In this document: piece by piece, positions 25,874 to 34,106 of the stretch
How positions within the stretch are numbered: position 1 is the first letter of the stretch
How the letters are laid out: each line of letters starts with the position of its first letter
Source: Neptuniibacter sp.
GTDB lineage: Bacteria; Pseudomonadota; Gammaproteobacteria; Pseudomonadales; Balneatricaceae
Length of the DNA: 64,000 nt
Assembly: GCF_024231755.1 (NCBI RefSeq)
Contig: NZ_JAAEQH010000270.1
Location: forward strand, 27,670 to 91,669
Direction: 5' to 3'
Translations under genes and position numbers: made by a program
Notes under the pieces: generated by a model
What the model was told of the DNA's origin: nothing
The model's database searches: none
What the model saw: only the letters and a program-made list of their open reading frames with translations

Positions 25874-27050
25874 ACAGTCGAATCAAGAGCTTCTGGCAGC
25901 ATTGGGTGTTGAGGTTAAGAAAGAGAAGAAAGCGAAATTAACTCCACGAGAAGAACGAATTATTGCTGGCTTTGAGGAAATTCAGAGGTTTGTTGATGAA
26001 AATGGTCGAGCGCCGTTGCATGGAGAAGATAGAGATATATTTGAACGTATCTATGCAACACGTTTAGATCAGATCAAATCCCAAGAAGACTGCCGTTCCC
26101 TTGTAATTGAAATGGATCACCAAGGGCTTTTATCCGGTGAAATGGGGGCTATTGAGTTAGCTGATGATATCGATAGCGATGAGGCTTTATTGGCTGAGTT
26201 AGGTATCGAGGCGCCGAAGGAAGGGGATGTTACTTTCCTTAAGCATGTGAAAACGCGTGCTGAGAAAAAGGCTGCAGAAGAGATCGCTAGTAGAGATCCA
26301 TGTGAAGACTTTGAGGAATTTAAGCCTCTATTTGATCAGGTTCAAAGCGAACTGAAAGCAGGGACAAGAGAAGCCAAATTACTGATAAAGAATCCTCAGA
26401 TTAACCGGGGGGATTGGTTCATCTTATATGGTCAAAAAGCTTATGTCGCTGAAGTCAGCGAGCAACGTATACATGGATTTGATAAAAATGATTACCGATT
26501 GAGAGTGATCTACGACAACGGTACTGAAAGTGATTTATTGCTTCGTTCTTTACAGCGAGTACTGGATAAAGATGAGTCTGGTAGACGTATTATTGAGCTT
26601 TCAGCAGGCCCTCTATTTGATGATATTGCGAGTGATGATGATTTGGAAAGTGGCACTGTTTATGTGCTTAGAAGCCTGTCAGAACATCCTATGATTGCGT
26701 CTAATAGAGATGTAATCCACAAGATAGGTGTCACTGGTGGAACAGTAGAAAAGCGGATAGCTAACGCCAAGTTAGACCCTACTTTCCTGATGGCGGATGT
26801 CGAAGTGGTGGCAACTTATCAGCTATTCAATATAAACAGAACCAAGTTAGAAAAACTCATCCATCGTTTTTTTGAAGAGGCTAAGTTGGATATCGAAATC
26901 AAAGATCGGTTTGGTAATCCGGTAGCTCCCCAAGAATGGTTTTTGGTGCCTGTTACTGTAATTGATGAAGCTGTAGCAAAGATCACGGATCAATCTATTT
27001 CGAATTTTAAGTATGATCCAGAAAGCGCTTCGATTGTTACTGTAAGTTGA
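25866..27050 (+). CDS. GIY-YIG nuclease (T5orf172-like)
   Basis: 394-residue protein with a C-terminal GIY-YIG/T5orf172-type domain: VYVLRS near 265, HKIGVTGGTVEKRIANA near 285 with the catalytic Arg, and KLEKLIHRFF near 330 with the candidate metal-binding Glu. The N-terminal 200 residues are charged and helical; an early segment (EERIIAGFEEIQRFVDENGR) is a typical linker of helicase-associated nucleases. The ATG at 25866 overlaps the helicase stop. It is the only visible nuclease of the module, so it probably makes the cut that the methyltransferase protects against. Family assignment is by motif pattern. Confidence 0.75.
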   Translation: MSEQSNQELLAALGVEVKKEKKAKLTPREERIIAGFEEIQRFVDENGRAPLHGEDRDIFERIYATRLDQIKSQEDCRSLVIEMDHQGLLSGEMGAIELADDIDSDEALLAELGIEAPKEGDVTFLKHVKTRAEKKAAEEIASRDPCEDFEEFKPLFDQVQSELKAGTREAKLLIKNPQINRGDWFILYGQKAYVAEVSEQRIHGFDKNDYRLRVIYDNGTESDLLLRSLQRVLDKDESGRRIIELSAGPLFDDIASDDDLESGTVYVLRSLSEHPMIASNRDVIHKIGVTGGTVEKRIANAKLDPTFLMADVEVVATYQLFNINRTKLEKLIHRFFEEAKLDIEIKDRFGNPVAPQEWFLVPVTVIDEAVAKITDQSISNFKYDPESASIVTVS

Positions 27051-27123
27051 TGGTTATTTAATTTGAACTCAAACAGGGTTGAATCTCAGCCCTTATGGAA
27101 AGTTAGATTAACAAGGATGATTA

Positions 27124-29106
27124 ATGAAAATTGTTCATGCTCGAGTAAAAAACTTTAGACTCCTAAAAGATGTCAGTCTGACCCTAGACAGCCGCACGAC
27201 CCTAATTGTTGGACGAAACAATACCGGTAAAACATCACTTGCTGAAGTGTTCCGAAGCTTCATATCGTCTAATGCTCCAAAGGTACGTTATGAGGACTTT
27301 AATCAAGCGTGTCTTCATGAATTTGAAAATGCGTTGAATGCGTTTGAGGCAGAGGGCGATGAAGTAGCCGTTCGCCCCTTGATTCCGACCATTGAGTTAG
27401 AGTTATTACTAAACTATCAAGATAACGCAGATGAATATGGTGTGTTGAGTGATTTTATTGTTGATCTAGATGATGAGTTATACGAAACAAAAGTATTAAT
27501 CTCCTATCAACTACGAGATGGAATGGTCAAAGATTTTTTCCATTCTCTGGATGCTGGAAACCGTCGGAAGTACTTCTCTGATTTAAGGGACCACATTAGT
27601 AAATACTTCGAAGTGGCTGTATATGCGATCGAACCAACTAATCTGGAAAACAAGGTAAGAGTTGAGCTTTCAGCCCTAAAGAGACTAGTTATTTCTGGTC
27701 TGATTAATGCGCAAAGAGGCCTAGATGATGAATCGCATAGTGAAAGGGATGTTCTAGGTAAATCATTGGGGAAGCTATTCAATAGTTCAAATAGTGTAGG
27801 TGCTCCAGACGCATTTAAGGCTAAATCAGAAGAAGTCAATCAAGTTGTTGAGGCCCTTCAGGATAGGGTAGATACAGATTTTCAGGATAAGGTCAAAGAA
27901 CTCTTGCCCAAACTGGCAATTTTTGGTTATCCAGGCTTAGGTGACAATGAGTTAACGGCGGCCACTGAACTTAACGTTAAATCCCTTTTGGAAAGTCATA
28001 CAAGGGTCTTTTACCAGGGGGAGGATCATTTCATCCTACCTGAAACCTACAATGGTTTAGGAATTAGGAATCTAATATTTATCTTATTTCGAATCTATGA
28101 ATTTTTTCGAGAATTCCAGTCTCAATCAGTGCCACCTAAAGGTCACTTAATATTTATTGAAGAGCCTGAAGCTCACTTACACCCCCAAATGCAAGAAGTG
28201 TTTATTAGGCAACTTGAGGAAATTGTTAGTGAATTTCAAAATCAGCTAAATGATGGGAAGTCGTGGCCAGTTCAGTTTGTTGTGAGCACGCATTCTTCTA
28301 ACATCGCTAATGAGGCAGATTTCAGTAAAGTTAGATATTTTTTATCGAAAGATAATAAACAGACCAAAGTCAAAGACTTGGGTGAGGAGTTCAAGGGAGA
28401 AGAGGTAAAGGCGGATAAAGAGTTTTTACATAAGTATCTTACTCTTACAAAGTGCGATCTATATTTTGCTGATCGGGCAATACTTATCGAAGGTGCCACT
28501 GAAAGAATTCTCTTGCCAGAGATGATTCGGAAGGTCGATCAGGAAAAGAATTGTGGTTTGAGAAGTAAGTATATGTCTGTCGTAGAGGTTGGTGGTGCTT
28601 ATGCTCATCACTTTTACAAATTTATTGATTTTCTTGAGCTTAAAACGCTATTTATAACAGACTTGGATTCTGTAAACGGAGCTCACAACTCCTCTTCAAT
28701 AGTTTCCGAAGGCTTAAAAACCAGTAATGTAGGGCTATCCGGCTGGTATGGCATTGAGGGATATGCAGAGCTCGGTGAAATTCTTGGCAAAGATGAAGGC
28801 TTTAAAATAGATGGATGCCGAAGAATAGCGTTTCAAGTATCAGACAGAGATGATTCTTTATGTGGCCGTAGCTTTGAAGATGCATTTATTATGGCCAATC
28901 CCGGTCTTTTCGACATAGGAGATCTAAGCGGCGTAGCCTTAGAAAAAGAAGTTTTTGAAAAGGCCAAAAGTATTGGTACTGGCAGTAAGGCAAACTTCGC
29001 AATCGAATATTCCGTAGATAAAACAGAATGGATTGTTCCTAAATACATAGTAGAGGGACTAGAGTGGTTATCAACGGAAGCAGTGGTTGAGGAGGTGCAA
29101 CAATGA
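27124..29106 (+). CDS. gajA: Gabija protein GajA (OLD-family ATPase-nuclease)
   Basis: 660-residue OLD-family protein. An N-terminal ABC-type ATPase has Walker A VGRNNTGKTS (30-39) and signature/Walker B region LIFIEEPEAHLHPQMQ (near 341-355). A C-terminal Toprim nuclease domain has ILIEGATERILLPEM (metal-binding Glu near 455) and LFITDLDS (near 508-515). In Gabija, GajA assembles with GajB and nicks phage DNA when nucleotide pools are depleted. It is slightly longer than the B. cereus protein. ATG 27124 follows AAGGATGATTA. The last four bases overlap gajB. Confidence 0.9.
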   Translation: MKIVHARVKNFRLLKDVSLTLDSRTTLIVGRNNTGKTSLAEVFRSFISSNAPKVRYEDFNQACLHEFENALNAFEAEGDEVAVRPLIPTIELELLLNYQDNADEYGVLSDFIVDLDDELYETKVLISYQLRDGMVKDFFHSLDAGNRRKYFSDLRDHISKYFEVAVYAIEPTNLENKVRVELSALKRLVISGLINAQRGLDDESHSERDVLGKSLGKLFNSSNSVGAPDAFKAKSEEVNQVVEALQDRVDTDFQDKVKELLPKLAIFGYPGLGDNELTAATELNVKSLLESHTRVFYQGEDHFILPETYNGLGIRNLIFILFRIYEFFREFQSQSVPPKGHLIFIEEPEAHLHPQMQEVFIRQLEEIVSEFQNQLNDGKSWPVQFVVSTHSSNIANEADFSKVRYFLSKDNKQTKVKDLGEEFKGEEVKADKEFLHKYLTLTKCDLYFADRAILIEGATERILLPEMIRKVDQEKNCGLRSKYMSVVEVGGAYAHHFYKFIDFLELKTLFITDLDSVNGAHNSSSIVSEGLKTSNVGLSGWYGIEGYAELGEILGKDEGFKIDGCRRIAFQVSDRDDSLCGRSFEDAFIMANPGLFDIGDLSGVALEKEVFEKAKSIGTGSKANFAIEYSVDKTEWIVPKYIVEGLEWLSTEAVVEEVQQ

Positions 29107-30923
29107 CTCAGCCAAGCCCAGCGGAACAAGCATCAATAGAAGCACTTCAACAGCTAAGAGAATGTATAGATGAAAACCTCTGTTTCCGACTAGAAGCGGG
29201 TGCAGGGGCGGGAAAAACATACTCACTTATAGAAACGATAAGGTATTTGATATCAAGCAGCGCGGAAGAATTGCTGCGAAATAGGCAACGCATAGCATGC
29301 ATAACATATACAAATGTTGCAAAAGAAGAGATCGAAAACCGAACTGATCATCATCCAGTAATTGCGGCTGATACGATTCATGCTTTCTGTTGGAGTATTT
29401 TGCATGTATTTCAGACTAAGCTAAGAGAATACATACCTGAAATCAGTGAGAAATGGGCAAAAAGGGTTGAAGAGTTTGGCGGTATTACTGATCAACCAGT
29501 CAAATATGACCTAGGTTTTCCTAATATTACAGAGCATGAGATTACCCTACATCATGATGATGTGGTTGCTCTAATGGCTCGTATGCTGACAAATTCTAAG
29601 TTCCAGAAGCTCGTTAGGAATGAATTTCCAATAATACTAATCGACGAATATCAGGATACGGATGTTCAACTCGCTGAAAGCATCGTTTCTAATCTCATTG
29701 ATAATGACTCTGGTGTTGTAGTCGGACTCTTTGGTGATCACTGGCAGAAAATCTATGGTTCATCTGCTTGTGGCCTGATAGCAAGCCAAGAAAATAAAAT
29801 AATTGAAATAGGTAAGAAAGCTAATTTTCGATCTGATAAGAATATCGTCGGTTGCTTAAATCGTATGAGGCCTGAATTGCCACAGGCGGAAGCTGATCCT
29901 GGTTCTATCGGAGATATAAAGGTTTTTCATTCTAATGAATGGGATGGTGACAGGAGAACAGGGGGGCATTGGAAGGGCGACCTACCTGAGGAAGATGTAA
30001 AAGCCCATATAGAAAAAGCCAAAGAGCTGTTAGTTCAAGAGGGCTTATCGCTGTCTCCTGAAAGAACTAAGGTTTTGTTCCTCACAAACAATCTAATAGC
30101 TAGTGAGCAGAGCTTTAATACTCTTGCATCATGCTTTCGATTCACAGATGACTATTTGAAAAAAAATGACAAATTCATCCAGTTCTTTCTTGAGGTGATA
30201 GAACCAGTAGTTTCAGCTTTTAATGATCGAAAATATGGAGAGTTGCTCCAACTATGCAATAAAAATCATCCACATTTGAAGTGCCAGGAAGACAAAAAGA
30301 ATTGGTTGGTCAATTTAGGTAAGCTTCTTGAGACACAACAGAATTCTTCAATTGGTGATGTGTTAGACCTGCTGATGGAGACAAAAATACCCCGATTGCC
30401 CTCTAAGTTAGAGCAGATATTGGTACGTTTTGCACTGCTTGAGCAAAAGAATGTAGATGAATGTTCAGATGATGATACAAAGTTTATTGAAAAACTTCGT
30501 GCTTTTAGAAGTGTTGATTATTCAGAGGTTCGTAATCTAGCCGAGTACATTGATTCAAAAACACCGTTCTCGACAAAGCATGGTGTCAAGGGAGCACAGT
30601 TTGATAATGTGTTAGTTGTTTTTGGGCGTGGCTGGAACCATTACAACTGGAATCAAATGCTAGAGTGGATGGAAGATGGATATCCAGCAGGAAAACAGGA
30701 TACATTCGAACGAAATAGAAACTTGTTTTATGTAAGCTGCTCTCGTGCTAAGCATAGCTTGACCTTGTTATTTACGCAGGAGCTCAGCGAAAAATCTTTG
30801 TCCGTACTCAGCCAAATTTTTGGTGAAGAGAACATATTGGGTAATCCTTTCGCACCTAAGAGGGAGCTGTCTTATATTGAAAGAAATGATCCATTCAATG
30901 AGGGGTTTAATAGGGAGCTTTAG
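29103..30923 (+). CDS. gajB: Gabija protein GajB (UvrD-like helicase)
   Basis: 606-residue superfamily 1 UvrD/PcrA-like helicase. Walker A is EAGAGAGKTYS (31-41), motif Ia TYTNVAKEEIENR (near 77), motif II ILIDEYQDTD (near 178-187), motif III GLFGDHWQKIYG (near 206), then KGAQFDNVLVVFGRGW (near 495) and NLFYVSCSRAKHSLTLL (near 540, motif VI). In Gabija it senses or processes DNA ends from the GajA complex and hydrolyses (d)NTPs. It overlaps gajA by ATGA, the standard two-gene arrangement. Confidence 0.9.
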   Translation: MTQPSPAEQASIEALQQLRECIDENLCFRLEAGAGAGKTYSLIETIRYLISSSAEELLRNRQRIACITYTNVAKEEIENRTDHHPVIAADTIHAFCWSILHVFQTKLREYIPEISEKWAKRVEEFGGITDQPVKYDLGFPNITEHEITLHHDDVVALMARMLTNSKFQKLVRNEFPIILIDEYQDTDVQLAESIVSNLIDNDSGVVVGLFGDHWQKIYGSSACGLIASQENKIIEIGKKANFRSDKNIVGCLNRMRPELPQAEADPGSIGDIKVFHSNEWDGDRRTGGHWKGDLPEEDVKAHIEKAKELLVQEGLSLSPERTKVLFLTNNLIASEQSFNTLASCFRFTDDYLKKNDKFIQFFLEVIEPVVSAFNDRKYGELLQLCNKNHPHLKCQEDKKNWLVNLGKLLETQQNSSIGDVLDLLMETKIPRLPSKLEQILVRFALLEQKNVDECSDDDTKFIEKLRAFRSVDYSEVRNLAEYIDSKTPFSTKHGVKGAQFDNVLVVFGRGWNHYNWNQMLEWMEDGYPAGKQDTFERNRNLFYVSCSRAKHSLTLLFTQELSEKSLSVLSQIFGEENILGNPFAPKRELSYIERNDPFNEGFNREL

Positions 30924-30973
30924 CTGCAGTAGATAGAGTTGTTTGGCTTCATTGTTAGTGTATAGGGAATACT

Positions 30974-31831
30974 CTATTTTGTTTTTTCATTGAACGTTAG
31001 AGCTTCAATGTCAGGCCAGTTTCTTACTAATAGCGGATAACTCCAGGGGCTTTTTTCTGCCTGTTCTAACTGCTCTTTAGAATTCGGAAGAAAATTCCCT
31101 TGTAAGAAATAATGTACTAGGGCTGCTCTTACTTTCACAGGGCCTAACTTATCCAGCTGATACTCCCTCGCAATCAATCTTTTTCCATCAATTGAAAGCT
31201 TTGGATTTGGTATTAAATCGATATCAATCCAAGTCTCCCATTTTTTATCTATTGGTAGTTTGGGCTGATCTCGAAGAATCTTAGGTACGGTAAGAATCCG
31301 AGAAAGAACAAAGTCTCTGTACTCATTCCGTTCACTACACCAAGCACGCAAATGTAGCCTATTGTCTACATAAACAATTGCAGAGGGTACGAGAGTCCTT
31401 TTTGTACCTATAGGATTAGATGCGGACGCATAGATAGCCTCAAATGATGATTTGTATTCGAGAGCAGTTAACACCGCAGGTAGAACGCCCTCTAAGATAG
31501 GGCGAGCAAGAACTGCGACAGCATCAAGCTCAACTGTGTATTGTTCTTGATTGCTAATAATAGATAAAAGTTCATGTGGTTCGGTGACAGCAAACAAGGG
31601 TGAAAAGGATCTGCTAGGGCGATAGCACTGATCAGCAGGATTATATGCTGGCACATTATCTGGAGCTAGCAGGCGATACATTTTGATGTCACGGCTAGCT
31701 TGATTTCGGCTTATATCGAATGCTTCTTGAACCATGGATAAGGTCAGTCGTCTACCCCAGAGGAGTTGACGCTCCATGAAATGAAATCGCTGTTGTTGGC
31801 TCCAGCCTAAATTAGAAATTTCTTTGTTCAT
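30974..31831 (-). CDS. WYL-domain repressor (BrxR/CapW-like)
   Basis: 285-residue regulator. The N-terminal winged HTH (residues 8-70; QQQRFHFMERQLLWGRRLTL..., ISRNQASRDIKMY) matches the BrxR/CapW group of defence-island repressors. The middle is a WYL domain (about 120-200; IVYVDNRLHLRAWCSERNEYRDFVLSRI with the ligand-binding pattern). A C-terminal dimerisation region follows. Such proteins repress neighbouring defence operons and are released by nucleic-acid or nucleotide signals. It is convergent with gajB and divergent from jetA. A perfect palindrome lies in the shared promoter region, so it probably represses both itself and the Wadjet operon. Confidence 0.85.
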   Translation of the reverse strand: MNKEISNLGWSQQQRFHFMERQLLWGRRLTLSMVQEAFDISRNQASRDIKMYRLLAPDNVPAYNPADQCYRPSRSFSPLFAVTEPHELLSIISNQEQYTVELDAVAVLARPILEGVLPAVLTALEYKSSFEAIYASASNPIGTKRTLVPSAIVYVDNRLHLRAWCSERNEYRDFVLSRILTVPKILRDQPKLPIDKKWETWIDIDLIPNPKLSIDGKRLIAREYQLDKLGPVKVRAALVHYFLQGNFLPNSKEQLEQAEKSPWSYPLLVRNWPDIEALTFNEKTK

Positions 31832-31923
31832 TCAGCTTCTGCTCCAAGCTAAAACTAGATTATGAGACTCAAAAAGTTTTGAGAAGTATCAAGTTAGTGA
31901 AAGGTATTCTCTAACAACAAAAA

Positions 31924-31952
31924 GATACATGCAACAAAATGTTGCATGTATC
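31924..31952. promoter_or_regulatory. Palindromic operator for the WYL repressor
   Basis: Perfect 12-bp inverted repeat GATACATGCAAC / GTTGCATGTATC separated by AAAAT. It lies between the divergent WYL gene and jetA. A dimeric WYL/BrxR-type protein binding here would cover the -35 elements of both promoters. Confidence 0.85.
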
Positions 31953-31970
31953 GCTTGTCTTGTTGATAAT
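31942..31970 (+). promoter_or_regulatory. Promoter of the Wadjet operon
   Basis: -35 TTGCAT (31942-31947), 17-base spacer, -10 GATAAT (31965-31970). The -35 hexamer is inside the right half of the palindromic operator. A mirror-image -35 (TTGCAT on the minus strand, 31929-31934) with -10 GAGAAT at 31906-31911 could serve the WYL gene. Confidence 0.7.
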
Positions 31971-32014
31971 GTCTCTATTGCTTTCAAAGGATTGACCCTC
32001 TTAGGAGTGTATTA

Positions 32015-33451
32015 GTGATATCAGAAGCTCTTTCCCCCGGGCTTTTTAAGCCTTTAGCGTCAAATAAAAATGCACAGGTTTATGTGGCTTGTATATGGTC
32101 TCTGTATGATCGGTTAGTGCGCCATCAGCATTCTATGGATGAGTGTACGCCCAAGGAGGCAAGAGAAATCATTCGCAGAGCTTTGGTGCAACACAATCTA
32201 CAGCTTGCTCCTGAAGAGCTTGCAGACAATGCTCTTCAAGGGGACGTCGACGATACAAACCGTATTTATATTTACCTGCGCGAAACTGGCTGGCTTCATG
32301 AGCAAGCTACTGTGGGTTATAAGCGTATTTGTTACATACCCCAGGTTCCATCTCAACTTGTTGCAGCATTGGACTCTATAAAAGAAGGGCGGATAGATGA
32401 AGTAGGCGCGACATGTAAAGGCGTATATCTCCAGCTTAACGCAGCCATGCAAAATCCAAGGGAGAACGCATCTCAGATAGCAATTGCCAGATCTATGGCA
32501 ATTAATTTCTTGAACTCCCTTTCTGCAATGCAGGGGCAACTTAGAGATTTAATGTATCAAGTTACTGAGAATGAGACAGGTCTGGCAATAATCAGGTTGT
32601 TTTTTGAGGATTTCCTTAAAGGGATATTACTGAAAGGTTATTCTCATTTGAAAAACGCGAACCATCCGTATAGATATCGTGAAATCACAATACAAAAGAC
32701 AGTCCATATCCTTACAGATGATAGGTTGATGGAGAGCTTAACTATTGCCTTATGCTCTGAGGATAAAGCTTCAGTTACTGATGTCCGTAAAAATCTAGAA
32801 ACAGATCTAAATACAATTATCGAAGCTTTCGAAAATATTGATCGCTTGCTCACACGGATTGATGACTACAGGCGTAGCTTAACGACGCGAACTAGAGAGA
32901 CTATCGAATATATGAGATCAGCATTGCCTGGTTTGGATCAGAGGCTGATAGATTTGATTGAAAAGACTAGCTCTATTTCTGATTCCATACAGATCAATAG
33001 TCCAGCAGAGCAGTATTCTTTTCTTAGCGAACACAGGCTACGAAGACCTTCTACACCTGACATCGAACCTCAAGCTACTGAGCTAGAAATACCAGAAAGA
33101 AATCCGTACAAGCTAGCAGAGAATATGGCTATGCGAGAGTACCTGGAGCGCAGACGAGAGAACCCAACACGTGTTCATGCATTCTTAGAGCGCCATTTAA
33201 ATACTGATATGGAGTTAACAACTGATGACCTTGTGATCGAGACAGTTGATGACATGTTGGCTTTTATCCAGCTCCGTAGATTGCTGCATGATGCTGTCCC
33301 AGCTAAAAGTCGATACCACAAGTTAGCACAATTGTTCCGAGTTACTCCTATTCCAGATGAATATACAGAAAATAAGTTCTTGAGTGCTCCTAAGTTAAAA
33401 ATTGAGCGTCGTTCACCTTTACAGAGCAAGGAGGCTTTCAATGCTAAATGA
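32015..33451 (+). CDS. jetA: Wadjet protein JetA (DUF3375, MksF-like kleisin)
   Basis: 478-residue protein of the DUF3375/JetA family, the kleisin of the Wadjet SMC complex. Two winged-helix ends flank a helical middle (about 180-330), consistent with a bridge between JetC heads. It starts with GTG at 32015, supported by AGGAG seven bases upstream. It is the first gene of a four-gene operon with coupled starts. Wadjet recognises and cleaves small circular plasmids by loop extrusion. Confidence 0.88.
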   Translation: MISEALSPGLFKPLASNKNAQVYVACIWSLYDRLVRHQHSMDECTPKEAREIIRRALVQHNLQLAPEELADNALQGDVDDTNRIYIYLRETGWLHEQATVGYKRICYIPQVPSQLVAALDSIKEGRIDEVGATCKGVYLQLNAAMQNPRENASQIAIARSMAINFLNSLSAMQGQLRDLMYQVTENETGLAIIRLFFEDFLKGILLKGYSHLKNANHPYRYREITIQKTVHILTDDRLMESLTIALCSEDKASVTDVRKNLETDLNTIIEAFENIDRLLTRIDDYRRSLTTRTRETIEYMRSALPGLDQRLIDLIEKTSSISDSIQINSPAEQYSFLSEHRLRRPSTPDIEPQATELEIPERNPYKLAENMAMREYLERRRENPTRVHAFLERHLNTDMELTTDDLVIETVDDMLAFIQLRRLLHDAVPAKSRYHKLAQLFRVTPIPDEYTENKFLSAPKLKIERRSPLQSKEAFNAK

Positions 33452-34106
33452 TTTATCAAAAATTGTAGCTAAATCGATAGGGAAAGAGCTGGATCCTGAC
33501 GATTTTAGAAATGCAGCTCGTCTGCTTCGCAAACGTCAATTTTTATGGGCTGAAAAGTCACATGATCGTAAGCACTATGAGTTGATACGTCGATTTGAAG
33601 ATTATTTCCGTGACCTGTTTGATGCTTTTGATGATGAATTTATTATAGATAATCAATTTGGATATATCGGGATTATTCCTCGCCTTTCTAGTGATAGCAC
33701 TATGGGGCTTCTTCCAACATTATTGCTTCTGATATTAGCAAGATTACATGATCTCGAAAGCCGAAGGGCGTGCACTGTCAACGGTCGAGCAACTCCCAGT
33801 CCTGAACTTCTAGTTGATACATATATAGAATTAACAGGAAGACCAAAACCTAAACAGTCAGATCTGAATCAAGCCTTAGAAGTCATTCGTAAACATAACG
33901 TAATCGAAATTGGTGATAAACAAGAGTCCAGTGAAATGCAGGCGATTACGATTCTCCCCAATATACATAGAGTCGTTAACAATCAGTATTTACAGACTCT
34001 CGAACTATTTGCTCTCGAGCATAATCGAGAATTTCCAAAAGCATTACATATTGAAGAACTCGATGAAGATTTACCAAATGGTTCTGTGCAGGAGGTAGAG
34101 CTATGA
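33441..34106 (+). CDS. jetB: Wadjet protein JetB (DUF4194, MksE-like)
   Basis: 221-residue DUF4194 protein (KITE-type winged-helix subunit that binds the JetA kleisin). ATG 33441 is chosen because AAGGAGG lies six bases upstream; an in-frame start further upstream would add 13 residues without a ribosome site. It begins inside jetA and ends in an ATGA overlap with jetC. Motifs include RKRQFLWAEKSHDRKHYELIRRF near 25. Confidence 0.88.
   Translation: MLNDLSKIVAKSIGKELDPDDFRNAARLLRKRQFLWAEKSHDRKHYELIRRFEDYFRDLFDAFDDEFIIDNQFGYIGIIPRLSSDSTMGLLPTLLLLILARLHDLESRRACTVNGRATPSPELLVDTYIELTGRPKPKQSDLNQALEVIRKHNVIEIGDKQESSEMQAITILPNIHRVVNNQYLQTLELFALEHNREFPKALHIEELDEDLPNGSVQEVEL

Noticed and set aside
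21054..27050. BREX, DISARM or type I restriction
   Set aside because: No PglZ/BrxC-like gene, no DrmA/DrmB pair and no specificity subunit are present. Only a methyltransferase, a helicase and a GIY-YIG protein are seen.
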